A stretch of DNA of 64,000 nucleotides from Saprospirales bacterium. Lineage in GTDB: Bacteria; Bacteroidota; Bacteroidia; Chitinophagales; Saprospiraceae. Position numbers and translations under genes: made by a program. Below the pieces are notes generated by a model. That model was not told the DNA's origin and did not search any database. It worked only from the letters and a program-made list of their open reading frames with translations. The stretch is from contig JADJBL010000006.1 of NCBI GenBank assembly GCA_016703765.1, positions 124,001 through 188,000 on the forward strand, read 5' to 3'. Below, piece by piece: positions 17,844 to 26,194 of this stretch (the first letter of the stretch is position 1; each line of letters starts with the position of its first letter).

Positions 17844-19098
17844 AATCCATATCAGCATAGACGGCAAGCCTTACGAGGCCCAGGACGGCCAGAGCCTCCT
17901 GGATTTTGCCAAATCCAATGGGATATTCCTCCCTTCTCTATGCCATTACGAGCATATTTTTCCACCGCTCGGCACCTGCCGCGTCTGCACCGTAAAAGCC
18001 AACGGGAAACCCTCGGCCGGATGTATGACCGCGCTGAAGGAAGGAATGTCCATTGAGATCAATACCCCGGAGCTCAGCGATCTGCGCAAGGCCATGGTGG
18101 AAATGCTGTTTGCCGAAGGCAACCACTTCTGCCCCTCCTGTGAAAAAAGCGGAGACTGCGACCTTCAGGGCCTCGGATACCAGTTGGGGGTGAGGGTAAG
18201 CCGTTTCCCCCACCTTTTTGTCGACCGGATCATCGACTTTCAGCCCAAGCGGATGCTGATCGAGCACAACCGCTGCATCCTTTGCCGGCGCTGCATGGAG
18301 GAGGTGAAAACCCAGGATGACAAGAGGGTATTTTCCTTCATAAACCGCGGCAACCGCACCGAAGTAGCCATCGACCTCGAAGAGGAGGCCAAACTGACCG
18401 ATGCGGAAGCCCTGCGGGCCATGCACATTTGTCCGACGGGCGCCATTCTCGTGCGCGGCAAGAGCCTGAGCCGGCCTATCGGAGAGCGCAAGTACGACAT
18501 GGATGAATCGCATCCGATCGAAGCGCAGACCATAGGGGTTCACCCCATCCGCCACGAAGGGAAACTGATCGTCGGGACCACCTCCATGGCCGGTTGCTTC
18601 GGCTGCCACATGTCGCTGCTCGACATCGACGAAGAACTGCTCGACATCGTGGAGATCGTGGAATTCAACCGCTCCCCGTTCAACGACATCAAGAAATTTA
18701 CCAAACGCTGCGATATAGGGTTGCTGGAAGGCGGCTGTTGCAATTCGGATAACATCGAAGTACTGAAGTCCTTCCGGGAAAACTGCGACATCCTGATCGC
18801 AGTGGGAGAATGCTCCATCTGGGGTGGGCTACCGGCTATGCGCAACGCTATTCCACTGGAGGAATGCCTGGAGGAATCCTTCTTCCATTCCCCCACGACC
18901 GACCAGACGACGATCATTCCCGAGCACGAGGACATTCCAAAAATCCTCGACCGGGTGTATGCCTGCAATGAAGTGGTCCACATCGACTACTATATCCCCG
19001 GCTGTCCGCCCAGTGCCCAGCATATTTGGAAAGTGATTAAAAACATCGCGTTGGGAACGGAATACTCCGTCTTGCGCGAGGAATACAAATACGATTAA
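17830..19098 (+). CDS. hoxUY: HoxU-HoxY fusion: diaphorase Fe-S subunit joined to hydrogenase small subunit
   Basis: One 422-aa frame holds two proteins that are normally separate. Residues 1-225 match HoxU: 2Fe-2S ligands C38, C50, C53, C65; an H99/C101/C104/C110 cluster; and C149-x2-C152-x2-C155 with C201. It ends in the typical SRPIGERKYD. Residues 243-422 match HoxY, the [NiFe] small subunit: GKLIVGTTSMAGCFGCHMS with C256/C259, then C328 and G-C392-P-P for the proximal cluster. The join is only about 20 residues. No ATG lies between DMDES and the cluster motif, so HoxY has no separate start unless it begins at that Met. ATG 17830 is chosen because MKDHKIHISIDG begins the 2Fe-2S domain. 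HoxH follows 12 bp later. Confidence 0.85.
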   Translation: MKDHKIHISIDGKPYEAQDGQSLLDFAKSNGIFLPSLCHYEHIFPPLGTCRVCTVKANGKPSAGCMTALKEGMSIEINTPELSDLRKAMVEMLFAEGNHFCPSCEKSGDCDLQGLGYQLGVRVSRFPHLFVDRIIDFQPKRMLIEHNRCILCRRCMEEVKTQDDKRVFSFINRGNRTEVAIDLEEEAKLTDAEALRAMHICPTGAILVRGKSLSRPIGERKYDMDESHPIEAQTIGVHPIRHEGKLIVGTTSMAGCFGCHMSLLDIDEELLDIVEIVEFNRSPFNDIKKFTKRCDIGLLEGGCCNSDNIEVLKSFRENCDILIAVGECSIWGGLPAMRNAIPLEECLEESFFHSPTTDQTTIIPEHEDIPKILDRVYACNEVVHIDYYIPGCPPSAQHIWKVIKNIALGTEYSVLREEYKYD

Positions 19099-19110
19099 AA
19101 TACCTGCTCT

Positions 19111-20565
19111 GTGGGACAAAAAATAGTTATCGATCCCGTTACCCGCGTGGAAGGCCACGGCCGGGTAACCCTGCGGCTCGACGATAATGGCAAGATCGAA
19201 AAGGCCCTTTTTCACGTCGTCGAATTCCGCGGTTTTGAACGCTTTATTCAAGGGCGCCCGTTCTGGGAAGCGCCGGTGATGGTACAACGCCTGTGCGGCA
19301 TCTGCCCCGTCAGCCACCACCTGGCTGCGGCAAAGGCCATCGACCGCATCGTTGGCATCGATCCGGAGGACCTGCCCCATACGGCTACCCAGATCCGCCG
19401 ACTGCTTCACTACGCCCAGACCCTGCAATCGCATGCGCTGCACTTTTTCTACCTGGCTTCCCCCGACCTCCTGTTCGGACTGGATGCCCCGGTGGAAAAA
19501 CGCAACATCGTGGCGGTGGCCGGGGAATACAGGGAACTGGCGAGAAAGGGAATCCTTTTGCGCAAATACGGTCAGGAACTCATCCAGGCCATCGCGGGTA
19601 AGAAAATACACGGGGTGGCCGCCACGCCGGGTGGGGTGCAAAAGAGCCTGACGATCAAGGAAAGAGATCGCTTCCTGACCGGGACCGACCTCCCCAGTAT
19701 CGATACCATCATCCAGTGGGCGAAAGAATCGGTGGACCTTATGAAAGGGTATCACGAGCAAAACCGCAGTTGGATGGACGATTTCGCCGTCTACCCCTCC
19801 GGCCACCTCGGCCTGGTGAAAGAGGACGGCGCGCTGGAATTGTACAACGGCCGCATGCGGGCCATCGACACCAACGGAGCGCTCATTCTTCCCGACGTGC
19901 CTGATTACAAGTACCTGGAATATTTTGCCGAAGGCGTAGAGCGCTGGTCCTATCTCAAATTTCCCTACCTCATTTCCAGAGGAAGGGAAAACGGCTGGAA
20001 CCGCGTCGGCCCGCTTGCCCGCCTCAATGTTTGCGATTACATCCCTTCGCCGATGGCGGAAGCCGAGCGCCTGGAGTATTTCGCATTCAACGGCAAAAAG
20101 CCGGTCGAGCGCACGCTCTATTACCACTGGGCGCGTCTGATCGAAATGCTGCACTGCGCCGAATTGATCCGCGACCTGCTGAACGACCCGTCGATCCTGG
20201 GCGGAGAACTGACCGCTACCGGAAAACGCCGCCCCGTGGGCATCGGTGTGATCGAAGCTCCCCGCGGTACGCTGATCCACCACTACCAGGTGGACGAAAA
20301 AGGACGGATCGAGCGCTGCAACCTCATCGTGTCGACTACCCACAACAACGAGCCCATCAACCGGGCCGTGCAATCGGTGGCCGAACGCATCCTGGACGGA
20401 AAACAAGAAATTACCGAACCGCTGCTCAACCAGATCGAAATAGCCGTCAGGGCTTACGACCCCTGCCTGAGCTGCGCCACCCACGCCCTGGGCCAAATGC
20501 CCCTGTCGGTGGAATTGATCGATCACGAAGGAAAAATACTCGATGTCAGAACACGGCCCGAATAA
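19111..20565 (+). CDS. hoxH: [NiFe] hydrogenase large subunit HoxH (group 3d)
   Basis: HoxH holds the NiFe(CN)2CO active site that splits or makes H2. The 484-aa protein has the L1 motif R-L-C62-G-I-C65-P-V-S-H-H and the L2 motif D450-P-C452-L-S-C455-A-T-H458, giving all four nickel ligands. After H458/A459 there is a 25-26-residue extension, which a maturation protease should remove. Sequence features (IDPVTRVEGHGRV, AATPGGVQKSL) match the NAD-linked bidirectional class. Translation starts at GTG 19111. The protease gene overlaps its end by 23 bp. No hyp cofactor-assembly genes are present in the window, so they must be elsewhere. Confidence 0.93.
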   Translation: MGQKIVIDPVTRVEGHGRVTLRLDDNGKIEKALFHVVEFRGFERFIQGRPFWEAPVMVQRLCGICPVSHHLAAAKAIDRIVGIDPEDLPHTATQIRRLLHYAQTLQSHALHFFYLASPDLLFGLDAPVEKRNIVAVAGEYRELARKGILLRKYGQELIQAIAGKKIHGVAATPGGVQKSLTIKERDRFLTGTDLPSIDTIIQWAKESVDLMKGYHEQNRSWMDDFAVYPSGHLGLVKEDGALELYNGRMRAIDTNGALILPDVPDYKYLEYFAEGVERWSYLKFPYLISRGRENGWNRVGPLARLNVCDYIPSPMAEAERLEYFAFNGKKPVERTLYYHWARLIEMLHCAELIRDLLNDPSILGGELTATGKRRPVGIGVIEAPRGTLIHHYQVDEKGRIERCNLIVSTTHNNEPINRAVQSVAERILDGKQEITEPLLNQIEIAVRAYDPCLSCATHALGQMPLSVELIDHEGKILDVRTRPE

Positions 20566-21025
20566 AATGGTGATCCTCGGCATCGGCAACGACAGCCGGG
20601 GGGACGACGGTTTGGGGTGGGCCTTTCTGGATGCCCTGGAAAAGGACCCTCTGCCGGACACGCAGACCATCTACCGCTATCAGCTTCAACCCGAAGACGT
20701 GGCGGAGATCGCCGGAGCGGAGAGGGTGGTCTTTGTCGACGCCACGAAAGAATATCTGGAAAACGGCTTCCACTGGGAGCCTGGAAAACCGGAGCGGCAA
20801 CCCATGGTTCACTCCCATTGGTTGCCGCCCTCGGCCGTGTTGGGTTTTTGTCTCGAAGTGTACGACCGCTACCCGGAGGCCTGGGTCCTATCCATTTCCG
20901 GATCGCAGTGGGAGCTCGGCCAGGGGCTCAGCCCCGAGGCCAGGGTTCGTTTAGATGCGGCTTTGGCTTTTTTCAGGGAGTGGTATGGGAATCCTAAAGT
21001 TCCTCTATCTCCAAAACTTCAATAA
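20543..21025 (+). CDS. hoxW: Hydrogenase maturation protease HoxW
   Basis: The 160-aa protein belongs to the HycI/HoxW endopeptidase family that clips the C-terminal extension of the NiFe large subunit once nickel is inserted. It begins MVILGIGNDSRGDDGLGWAF, with the conserved Asp of G-D-D-G-L-G, and continues to VVFVDAT, which supplies the second nickel-sensing acidic residue. A His lies in HSHWLPPSAVL. ATG 20543 overlaps hoxH; ATG 20567, just after the hoxH stop, is an equally good start and leaves the GIGND motif close to the N-terminus. Its position as last gene of the hox operon fits the role. The 3' end overlaps a convergent lipoprotein gene by 32 bp. Confidence 0.87.
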   Translation: MSEHGPNKMVILGIGNDSRGDDGLGWAFLDALEKDPLPDTQTIYRYQLQPEDVAEIAGAERVVFVDATKEYLENGFHWEPGKPERQPMVHSHWLPPSAVLGFCLEVYDRYPEAWVLSISGSQWELGQGLSPEARVRLDAALAFFREWYGNPKVPLSPKLQ

Positions 21026-21404
21026 CCGGAAGCTGCACCGCCCATCCGCAGAAAAACGTGTCGGGCAATAGCTGGTATTTCACCAACACCTCCAGGTCGT
21101 TTTGTTGAAACGCCGCCGGGAGTTCCTCCGGGTGGTATTGGGTCGAGTCAATCAGGATGACCCAGTCGCAGCCATCTGCGGCCACCGGCCCGGTATCCAG
21201 GACGCGGCCTTCCTTCGTCAAGGGGCATTTGCCTTCGGTAAACGTCACCCCGGCGCATTCCGCAAAGCAGTCGTTGGCGTATTCCACTCCATCGCAGCCG
21301 CAAACGGGGGCGTAGATTTCGTAGCAAATGCATTCGTCGTCGGGGTCGCAGGCGCTCAGGCTGAAAACAAGCAGCGCAGCCAAAATCATTTGAATGGTTT
21401 TCAT
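20994..21404 (-). CDS. Kazal-type protease-inhibitor lipoprotein
   Basis: The 136-aa product starts MKTIQMILAALLVFSLSAC, a lipoprotein signal with lipobox L-S-A-C. A compact Kazal domain follows: C-x-C-Y-E-I-Y-A-P-V-C-G-C-D-G-x-x-Y-A-N-D-C-x-A-x-C-A-G-V, ending G-K-C. Kazal domains inhibit serine proteases. The rest (about residues 68-136) is a short beta-rich region with no family I recognise (WVILIDSTQYHPEELP). ATG 21404 is chosen over the upstream in-frame start because it gives the lipobox signal. The gene ends inside the hoxW coding region. Confidence 0.8.
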   Translation of the reverse strand: MKTIQMILAALLVFSLSACDPDDECICYEIYAPVCGCDGVEYANDCFAECAGVTFTEGKCPLTKEGRVLDTGPVAADGCDWVILIDSTQYHPEELPAAFQQNDLEVLVKYQLLPDTFFCGWAVQLPVIEVLEIEEL

Positions 21405-21483
21405 ATGGTTGTTTTTTCTTCCAGACAGCGGGGACCATGTCATTGGTTGGGGTTTTAAGAAATCTTTAATGTTAGCGAGTTAT

Positions 21484-21720
21484 CGAGTGACCGGGTGACT
21501 GAGTCACCCGGTGAACAGGAATTGGGGCGTTTCAGGCGAAGACGCTTTATTTTACTGGTGTTCACGCATTTTTATGCCACCCATCGAGTGACCGGGTGAC
21601 TGAGTCACCCGGTGAGTAGGAATTGAGGCGTTTTAGGCAAAGACGTTTTATTTTACTGGTGTTTACGCATTTTTATGCCACCCATCGAGTGACCGGGTGA
21701 CTCAGTCACCCGGTCACTCG
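21484..21720. repeat. 101-bp tandem repeat (two copies plus a third palindrome)
   Basis: CGAGTGACCGGGTGACTGAG-type palindromes begin at 21484, 21585 and 21686, exactly 101 bp apart. The spacers between them (ending TTTTATGCCACCCAT) are near-identical. Copies 1 and 2 have 11-bp arms around a central G. Copy 3 has a central C and 17-bp perfect arms (21686-21720). The repeat occupies the gap between the Kazal lipoprotein gene (starting at 21404 on the minus strand) and the tonB-like gene; the rest of that 450-bp gap shows no gene. Confidence 0.85.
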
Positions 21721-21861
21721 AGAGACTCGTCGAGAGAGAAAAGGGATTTTTGATAAAAATCAGTGGCCAGATTGACTCTTGTCACCGGATGTTTATAGGG
21801 TGGGGAATATATTTGGAAGTGAACAGCAGAAAGCTGTTTGAGACCGAAAAAAAACTGCTAT

Positions 21862-22785
21862 ATGAACACCGATCTGTCTTTTTCGAGCGGAACATTCGTG
21901 GCAGCAATCTTCTTTGCAGCGTTAATCGTGATTGTTTCCATCCTAATCATCAAAAGCCAAATCAACAAGAGGGAAAAACTGGACCTGACCGCCAAATACC
22001 GGGGCAAAACCTGGGAATCGCCGCTGGTGGCCAGGGTAAAATACCCGGATGTCGATACGATCCAATACCAGGGACCTATCCTCCGGATGAGTCTGGCCAT
22101 CGTATTGGCGCTCATCATTTTTGCCTTCAACTGGACTACCTATGATAAAAAAAGCGAGGCCCAGCAATATGTACTCGCCCTGGATGAAGAGATCGCCATC
22201 GAGCCCCCGCGTAGCCAGGATATACCGCCCCCCCCTCCGCCTCCTCCTCCCCCTATGGTGACCGAAGTGGTGGTGAGCGATCTGGTCGTCGAGGATGAAA
22301 TTGAGTTTACGGACCAGTCTATCGAGGCAGAAACCAAAATCGATGCCCCCAAGGCGCCGACGGAGAATAAACCTCCTCCTCCTCCTCCCCCTAAAATGAA
22401 GGAACCGGATGTAGAGGAGATCTTCAAGATCGTCGAACAGATGCCGCGCTTCCCGGGCTGCGATGATTTCCCCGGCGATAATACCGCCAGGTCCGATTGC
22501 GCCAACAAGAAGCTGATGGAGTTTATCTATGCCAATATCCAGTACCCCGCCATTGCAAGAGAAAATAACGTGGAAGGTACGGTGGTGGTGCAATTTGTGG
22601 TCGACCAGCAGGGCCGGATCACCGACGCCAAAGTGGTGCGCGATATCGGCGCCCAATGCGGGGAAGAAGCCCTTCGCATCGTCGAAATGATGAACAGCAT
22701 GCCAGAAAAATGGACCCCCGGCAAACAGCGCGGCCGACCCGTGAAAGTGTTGTTCATGCTGCCGGTCAAGTTTAAGCTTTTGTGA
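21862..22785 (+). CDS. TonB family energy-transducing protein
   Basis: The 307-aa protein is anchored at the inner membrane. It has one TM helix near residues 11-31, a second hydrophobic segment near 75-95 (MSLAIVLALIIFAFNW), Pro-rich periplasmic linkers (ten Pro at about 120-129 and PPPPPPP near 170), then a TonB C-terminal domain. That domain holds YPAIARENNVEGTVVVQFVVDQQGRI and ends KVLFMLPVKFKL. TonB passes proton-motive energy to outer membrane receptors such as the two in this window. ATG 21862 is used; an upstream in-frame TTG at 21838 is less likely. ExbB/ExbD genes are absent here. Confidence 0.9.
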   Translation: MNTDLSFSSGTFVAAIFFAALIVIVSILIIKSQINKREKLDLTAKYRGKTWESPLVARVKYPDVDTIQYQGPILRMSLAIVLALIIFAFNWTTYDKKSEAQQYVLALDEEIAIEPPRSQDIPPPPPPPPPPMVTEVVVSDLVVEDEIEFTDQSIEAETKIDAPKAPTENKPPPPPPPKMKEPDVEEIFKIVEQMPRFPGCDDFPGDNTARSDCANKKLMEFIYANIQYPAIARENNVEGTVVVQFVVDQQGRITDAKVVRDIGAQCGEEALRIVEMMNSMPEKWTPGKQRGRPVKVLFMLPVKFKLL

Positions 22786-22807
22786 TTGACAATACCTCCC
22801 ACTAATG

Positions 22808-22850
22808 GCGCCCGGGAAGACTGATAGAGTTTTCCCGGGCGCGTTTGTTT
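22808..22850 (+). terminator. Rho-independent terminator after the tonB-like gene
   Basis: GCGCCCGGGAA (22808-22818) pairs with TTCCCGGGCGC (22832-22842), followed by TTTGTTTTGG. It separates the tonB-like gene from mtnA. Confidence 0.85.
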
Positions 22851-22871
22851 TGGTTTTTTCTATTTTTACAC

Positions 22872-23953
<1,082 letters not shown>

Positions 23954-23963
<10 letters not shown>

Positions 23964-24559
23964 AAAACGACGAAGGCTACATAAAATTTCAGGCCGATTG
24001 GGCGAAAACCGAAGCCTTGCCAAGGGCCTTTTTATCCGACCTGATCGAGGCCAGGGACCGGCTGCACGAACTGGGTCTGATCGGCGTCTATCCCGACGGG
24101 GTGGGGTATGGGAATATCAGCAAGCGATGGGATGCCGAAGGGCGATTCACCATCAGCGGGACGGCTACAGGCCATCTGAAAAACCTGGGCCCGGAGCATT
24201 TTTCCCTCGTCACACAAGTCGATATTCCTTCCAACCGCCTGCGCTGCAAGGGGCCGGCGCTGGCCTCTTCCGAGTCGATGAGCCACGCGGCGATCTATCT
24301 TCAGTGCCCTGATATCAACGCCGTCATCCATGTACACGATTCAGGCATGTGGAAAAAATGGATCGGCAAGGCGCCAACTACACCTGAGTCGGCGAGCTAC
24401 GGCAGCCCGGAGATGGCAGAGGAAATCTCCGAGTTACTGGCCGACCCGGTTGGGAAAGCCTGGAAATTTCTGGTGATGGCGGGCCACCGGGAGGGTTGTA
24501 TTTCCTTCGGAAAAGACCTGGAAGAGGCATTGAAGGCGCTGCTTTTTTTGAGGGGGTAA
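23954..24559 (+). CDS. mtnB: Class II aldolase/adducin family protein, probable methylthioribulose-1-phosphate dehydratase
   Basis: The 201-aa protein has the class II aldolase fold with zinc ligands in A-V-I-H-V-H-D-S-G and a third His in VMAGHREGCISFGKDLEEA. An upstream acidic residue lies in SSESMSHAAIY. The family includes fuculose-phosphate aldolase and MtnB. Sequence alone does not fix the substrate, but the 10-bp overlap with mtnA makes the MtnB role likely. ATG 23954 is used; ATG 23960 is close behind. Confidence 0.78.
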
Positions 24560-24665
24560 TTTTTTTTGTCTTTCCCACGTCCGAAGGTGGAATTCGTTAT
24601 GCGGATCGACAGAAAATCAGCAACTTGCAGCGAAATTGACTTCGAGAAAACTACATTTAACCACT

Positions 24666-25283
24666 ATGGAAAACGCGTTCACCCGGGCCTGCTTTTTCAT
24701 TTTCCTTTCCCTGGCAGGCGGCAAGCTACACACCCAAAGTTCTTTTCCCAATCTGGAGGCTAATTCTTATTTGGAAAAGGTTGTCCCCGAGATCGTGCTC
24801 ACTTACCTCAACGAAAACCTGCCCCTCGCGACCCAGGTTTCGAAAATATATGGCATCCCTGCTGATTTTCTCTTGTGCGTTTCCGGCCTGGAAACCGGCT
24901 GGGGCAAGAGCGAGCTATCGAGGATGGCCCACAACCATTTCGGGATCAAAAACCATTACCAGGAAGGGCCTTCCTACTGTGTGATGCATGTCGATTTTGT
25001 GCCGGGGGTGGGCAATGTGGAGGAAATCGACTGTTTCAAGCAATACGCCAGCCCTCTGGAGAGCTTCATGGACTATGCGGCCCACCTGCAACGCAGGAGT
25101 TGTTACCTGGAGATCCAGGACAGGGCCTTTGCGGGCTTCCAGGACTGGGCCCAGGTCATTTCCGGTTGCGGTTATGCCACGGACCCGGATTACGGGCAAA
25201 AGCTGAGGGAGATCCGCAATAAGTACTTCATCAACTACCTCGTGCCCTCGGCCTACGAGTACAATTATACCACTGCCCGCTAG
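24666..25283 (+). CDS. Exported glucosaminidase-domain protein (peptidoglycan hydrolase)
   Basis: The 205-aa protein begins with a signal peptide (MENAFTRACFFIFLSLAGG). It carries a GH73-type mannosyl-glycoprotein endo-beta-N-acetylglucosaminidase domain: SGLETGWGKSELS with the catalytic Glu, AHNHFGIKNH, the Y-x-S-P-L-E-S-F-M-D-Y segment, and W-x-Q-V-I-S-G-C-G-Y-A-T-D-P-D-Y near the end. Such enzymes cut glycan strands in the periplasm during growth or division. ATG 24666 is chosen for the signal peptide; the frame extends upstream without one. Its last 4 bp overlap the convergent methyltransferase gene. Confidence 0.85.
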   Translation: MENAFTRACFFIFLSLAGGKLHTQSSFPNLEANSYLEKVVPEIVLTYLNENLPLATQVSKIYGIPADFLLCVSGLETGWGKSELSRMAHNHFGIKNHYQEGPSYCVMHVDFVPGVGNVEEIDCFKQYASPLESFMDYAAHLQRRSCYLEIQDRAFAGFQDWAQVISGCGYATDPDYGQKLREIRNKYFINYLVPSAYEYNYTTAR

Positions 25284-26086
25284 GAGCCGCCGAGCCGCTG
25301 TCTCACCGCCTCGAACAAAATGATGGCGGTGGAGGCCGACACATTCATGGAATCTACCTGTCCCTGCATGGGGATGATGATGCGCTCCTCGGCCTTTTCC
25401 ACCCAGAAAGGGCTGATCCCCGTTGCTTCCGCTCCCATCACCAGTGCTATGGCGCCGCTCAGGTCGCAGGAGTAAAGTGATTTTCCGGCTTCGAGCCAGG
25501 TGGCGTACACCGGGATATTGTGGGCTTTCAGCCAGGTCCAGGCCTCTTCGGAGCTTCCCAGCATCACGGGCAGCGTAAACAGAGCGCCCAGACTGGCGCG
25601 GATGGTATTCGGATTGTACAGGTCGGTGGCGGGGTCGCAGACTAAGACCGCATCCACCCCCGCCGCGTCGGCGGTGCGGAGGATGGCGCCTAGGTTGCCG
25701 GGCTTTTCGAGGCCTTCCAGCACCAACACCAGCGGCTTTTCCGGCAGGACCACATCGTTTGGGTCCGTTTCCCTCATTTCAAACAACACCAGCACATTCG
25801 GCACGCCGCTCCGGTAGGCGATCTTTTCAAACACGGCGGAGGCCACCGCGATAGGCTCGGGAGCTTCTTTGCGGGAACGGCGGCAAAGCTCCTCGACCTG
25901 TTGGGCGGAGGTGCAGTCCGGATCGAAAAGCAGTTGCACCGGTCGGTACCCTGCCTCCAGGGCAAGGCCTGCCTCCCGGAGGCCTTCGACGAGGAAAAGT
26001 CCTTCCTCCCGGCGCGTTTTCGCTTTGGAACCGAGCAGGCCGATCTGCTTGATCAGCGGGTTTTGAAAGCTGGTGATCGTCTTCAT
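25280..26086 (-). CDS. TrmH/SpoU family RNA 2'-O-methyltransferase
   Basis: This 268-aa protein is a SPOUT-class methyltransferase acting on tRNA or rRNA ribose. The N-terminal substrate-binding domain begins ITSFQNPLIKQIGLLGSKAKTR. The knotted catalytic domain has motif 1 (EKPGNLGAILRTADAAG), motif 2 (LVMGAEATGIS) and motif 3 (QVDSMNVSASTAIILFE). The start is ATG at 26086. The frame stays open far upstream antisense to the receptor gene, but that part is a shadow. The TonB-dependent receptor gene starts divergently 108 bp away. Confidence 0.92.
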   Translation of the reverse strand: MKTITSFQNPLIKQIGLLGSKAKTRREEGLFLVEGLREAGLALEAGYRPVQLLFDPDCTSAQQVEELCRRSRKEAPEPIAVASAVFEKIAYRSGVPNVLVLFEMRETDPNDVVLPEKPLVLVLEGLEKPGNLGAILRTADAAGVDAVLVCDPATDLYNPNTIRASLGALFTLPVMLGSSEEAWTWLKAHNIPVYATWLEAGKSLYSCDLSGAIALVMGAEATGISPFWVEKAEERIIIPMQGQVDSMNVSASTAIILFEAVRQRLGGS

Positions 26087-26171
26087 ATTCTGCCGAAAAA
26101 TACAAACAATCCCGCTTCCCGAACCCTGAAAATGTTGCAAACTCGTGACAGGGAATGTCAGGGGGCCCCTG

Positions 26172-26179
26172 TACCTTTG
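26172..26179 (+). promoter_or_regulatory. Candidate -7 element (TACCTTTG)
   Basis: TACCTTTG is an exact TAnnTTTG match 16 bp before the likely GTG start at 26195. No good -33 element is visible at standard spacing. Confidence 0.35.
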
Positions 26180-26194
26180 CCAAAATTTTATATT

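Noticed and set aside
18829..20670. A 613-codon open frame on the minus strand across hoxY and hoxH
   Set aside because: The plus strand encodes clear hydrogenase subunits; the antisense translation shows no domain.
16112..21025. Complex I or cyanobacterial-type hox operon with separate hoxE
   Set aside because: HoxE-like sequence is the N-terminal domain of HoxF, as in the soluble NAD-reducing hydrogenase, and HoxH/HoxW follow directly.
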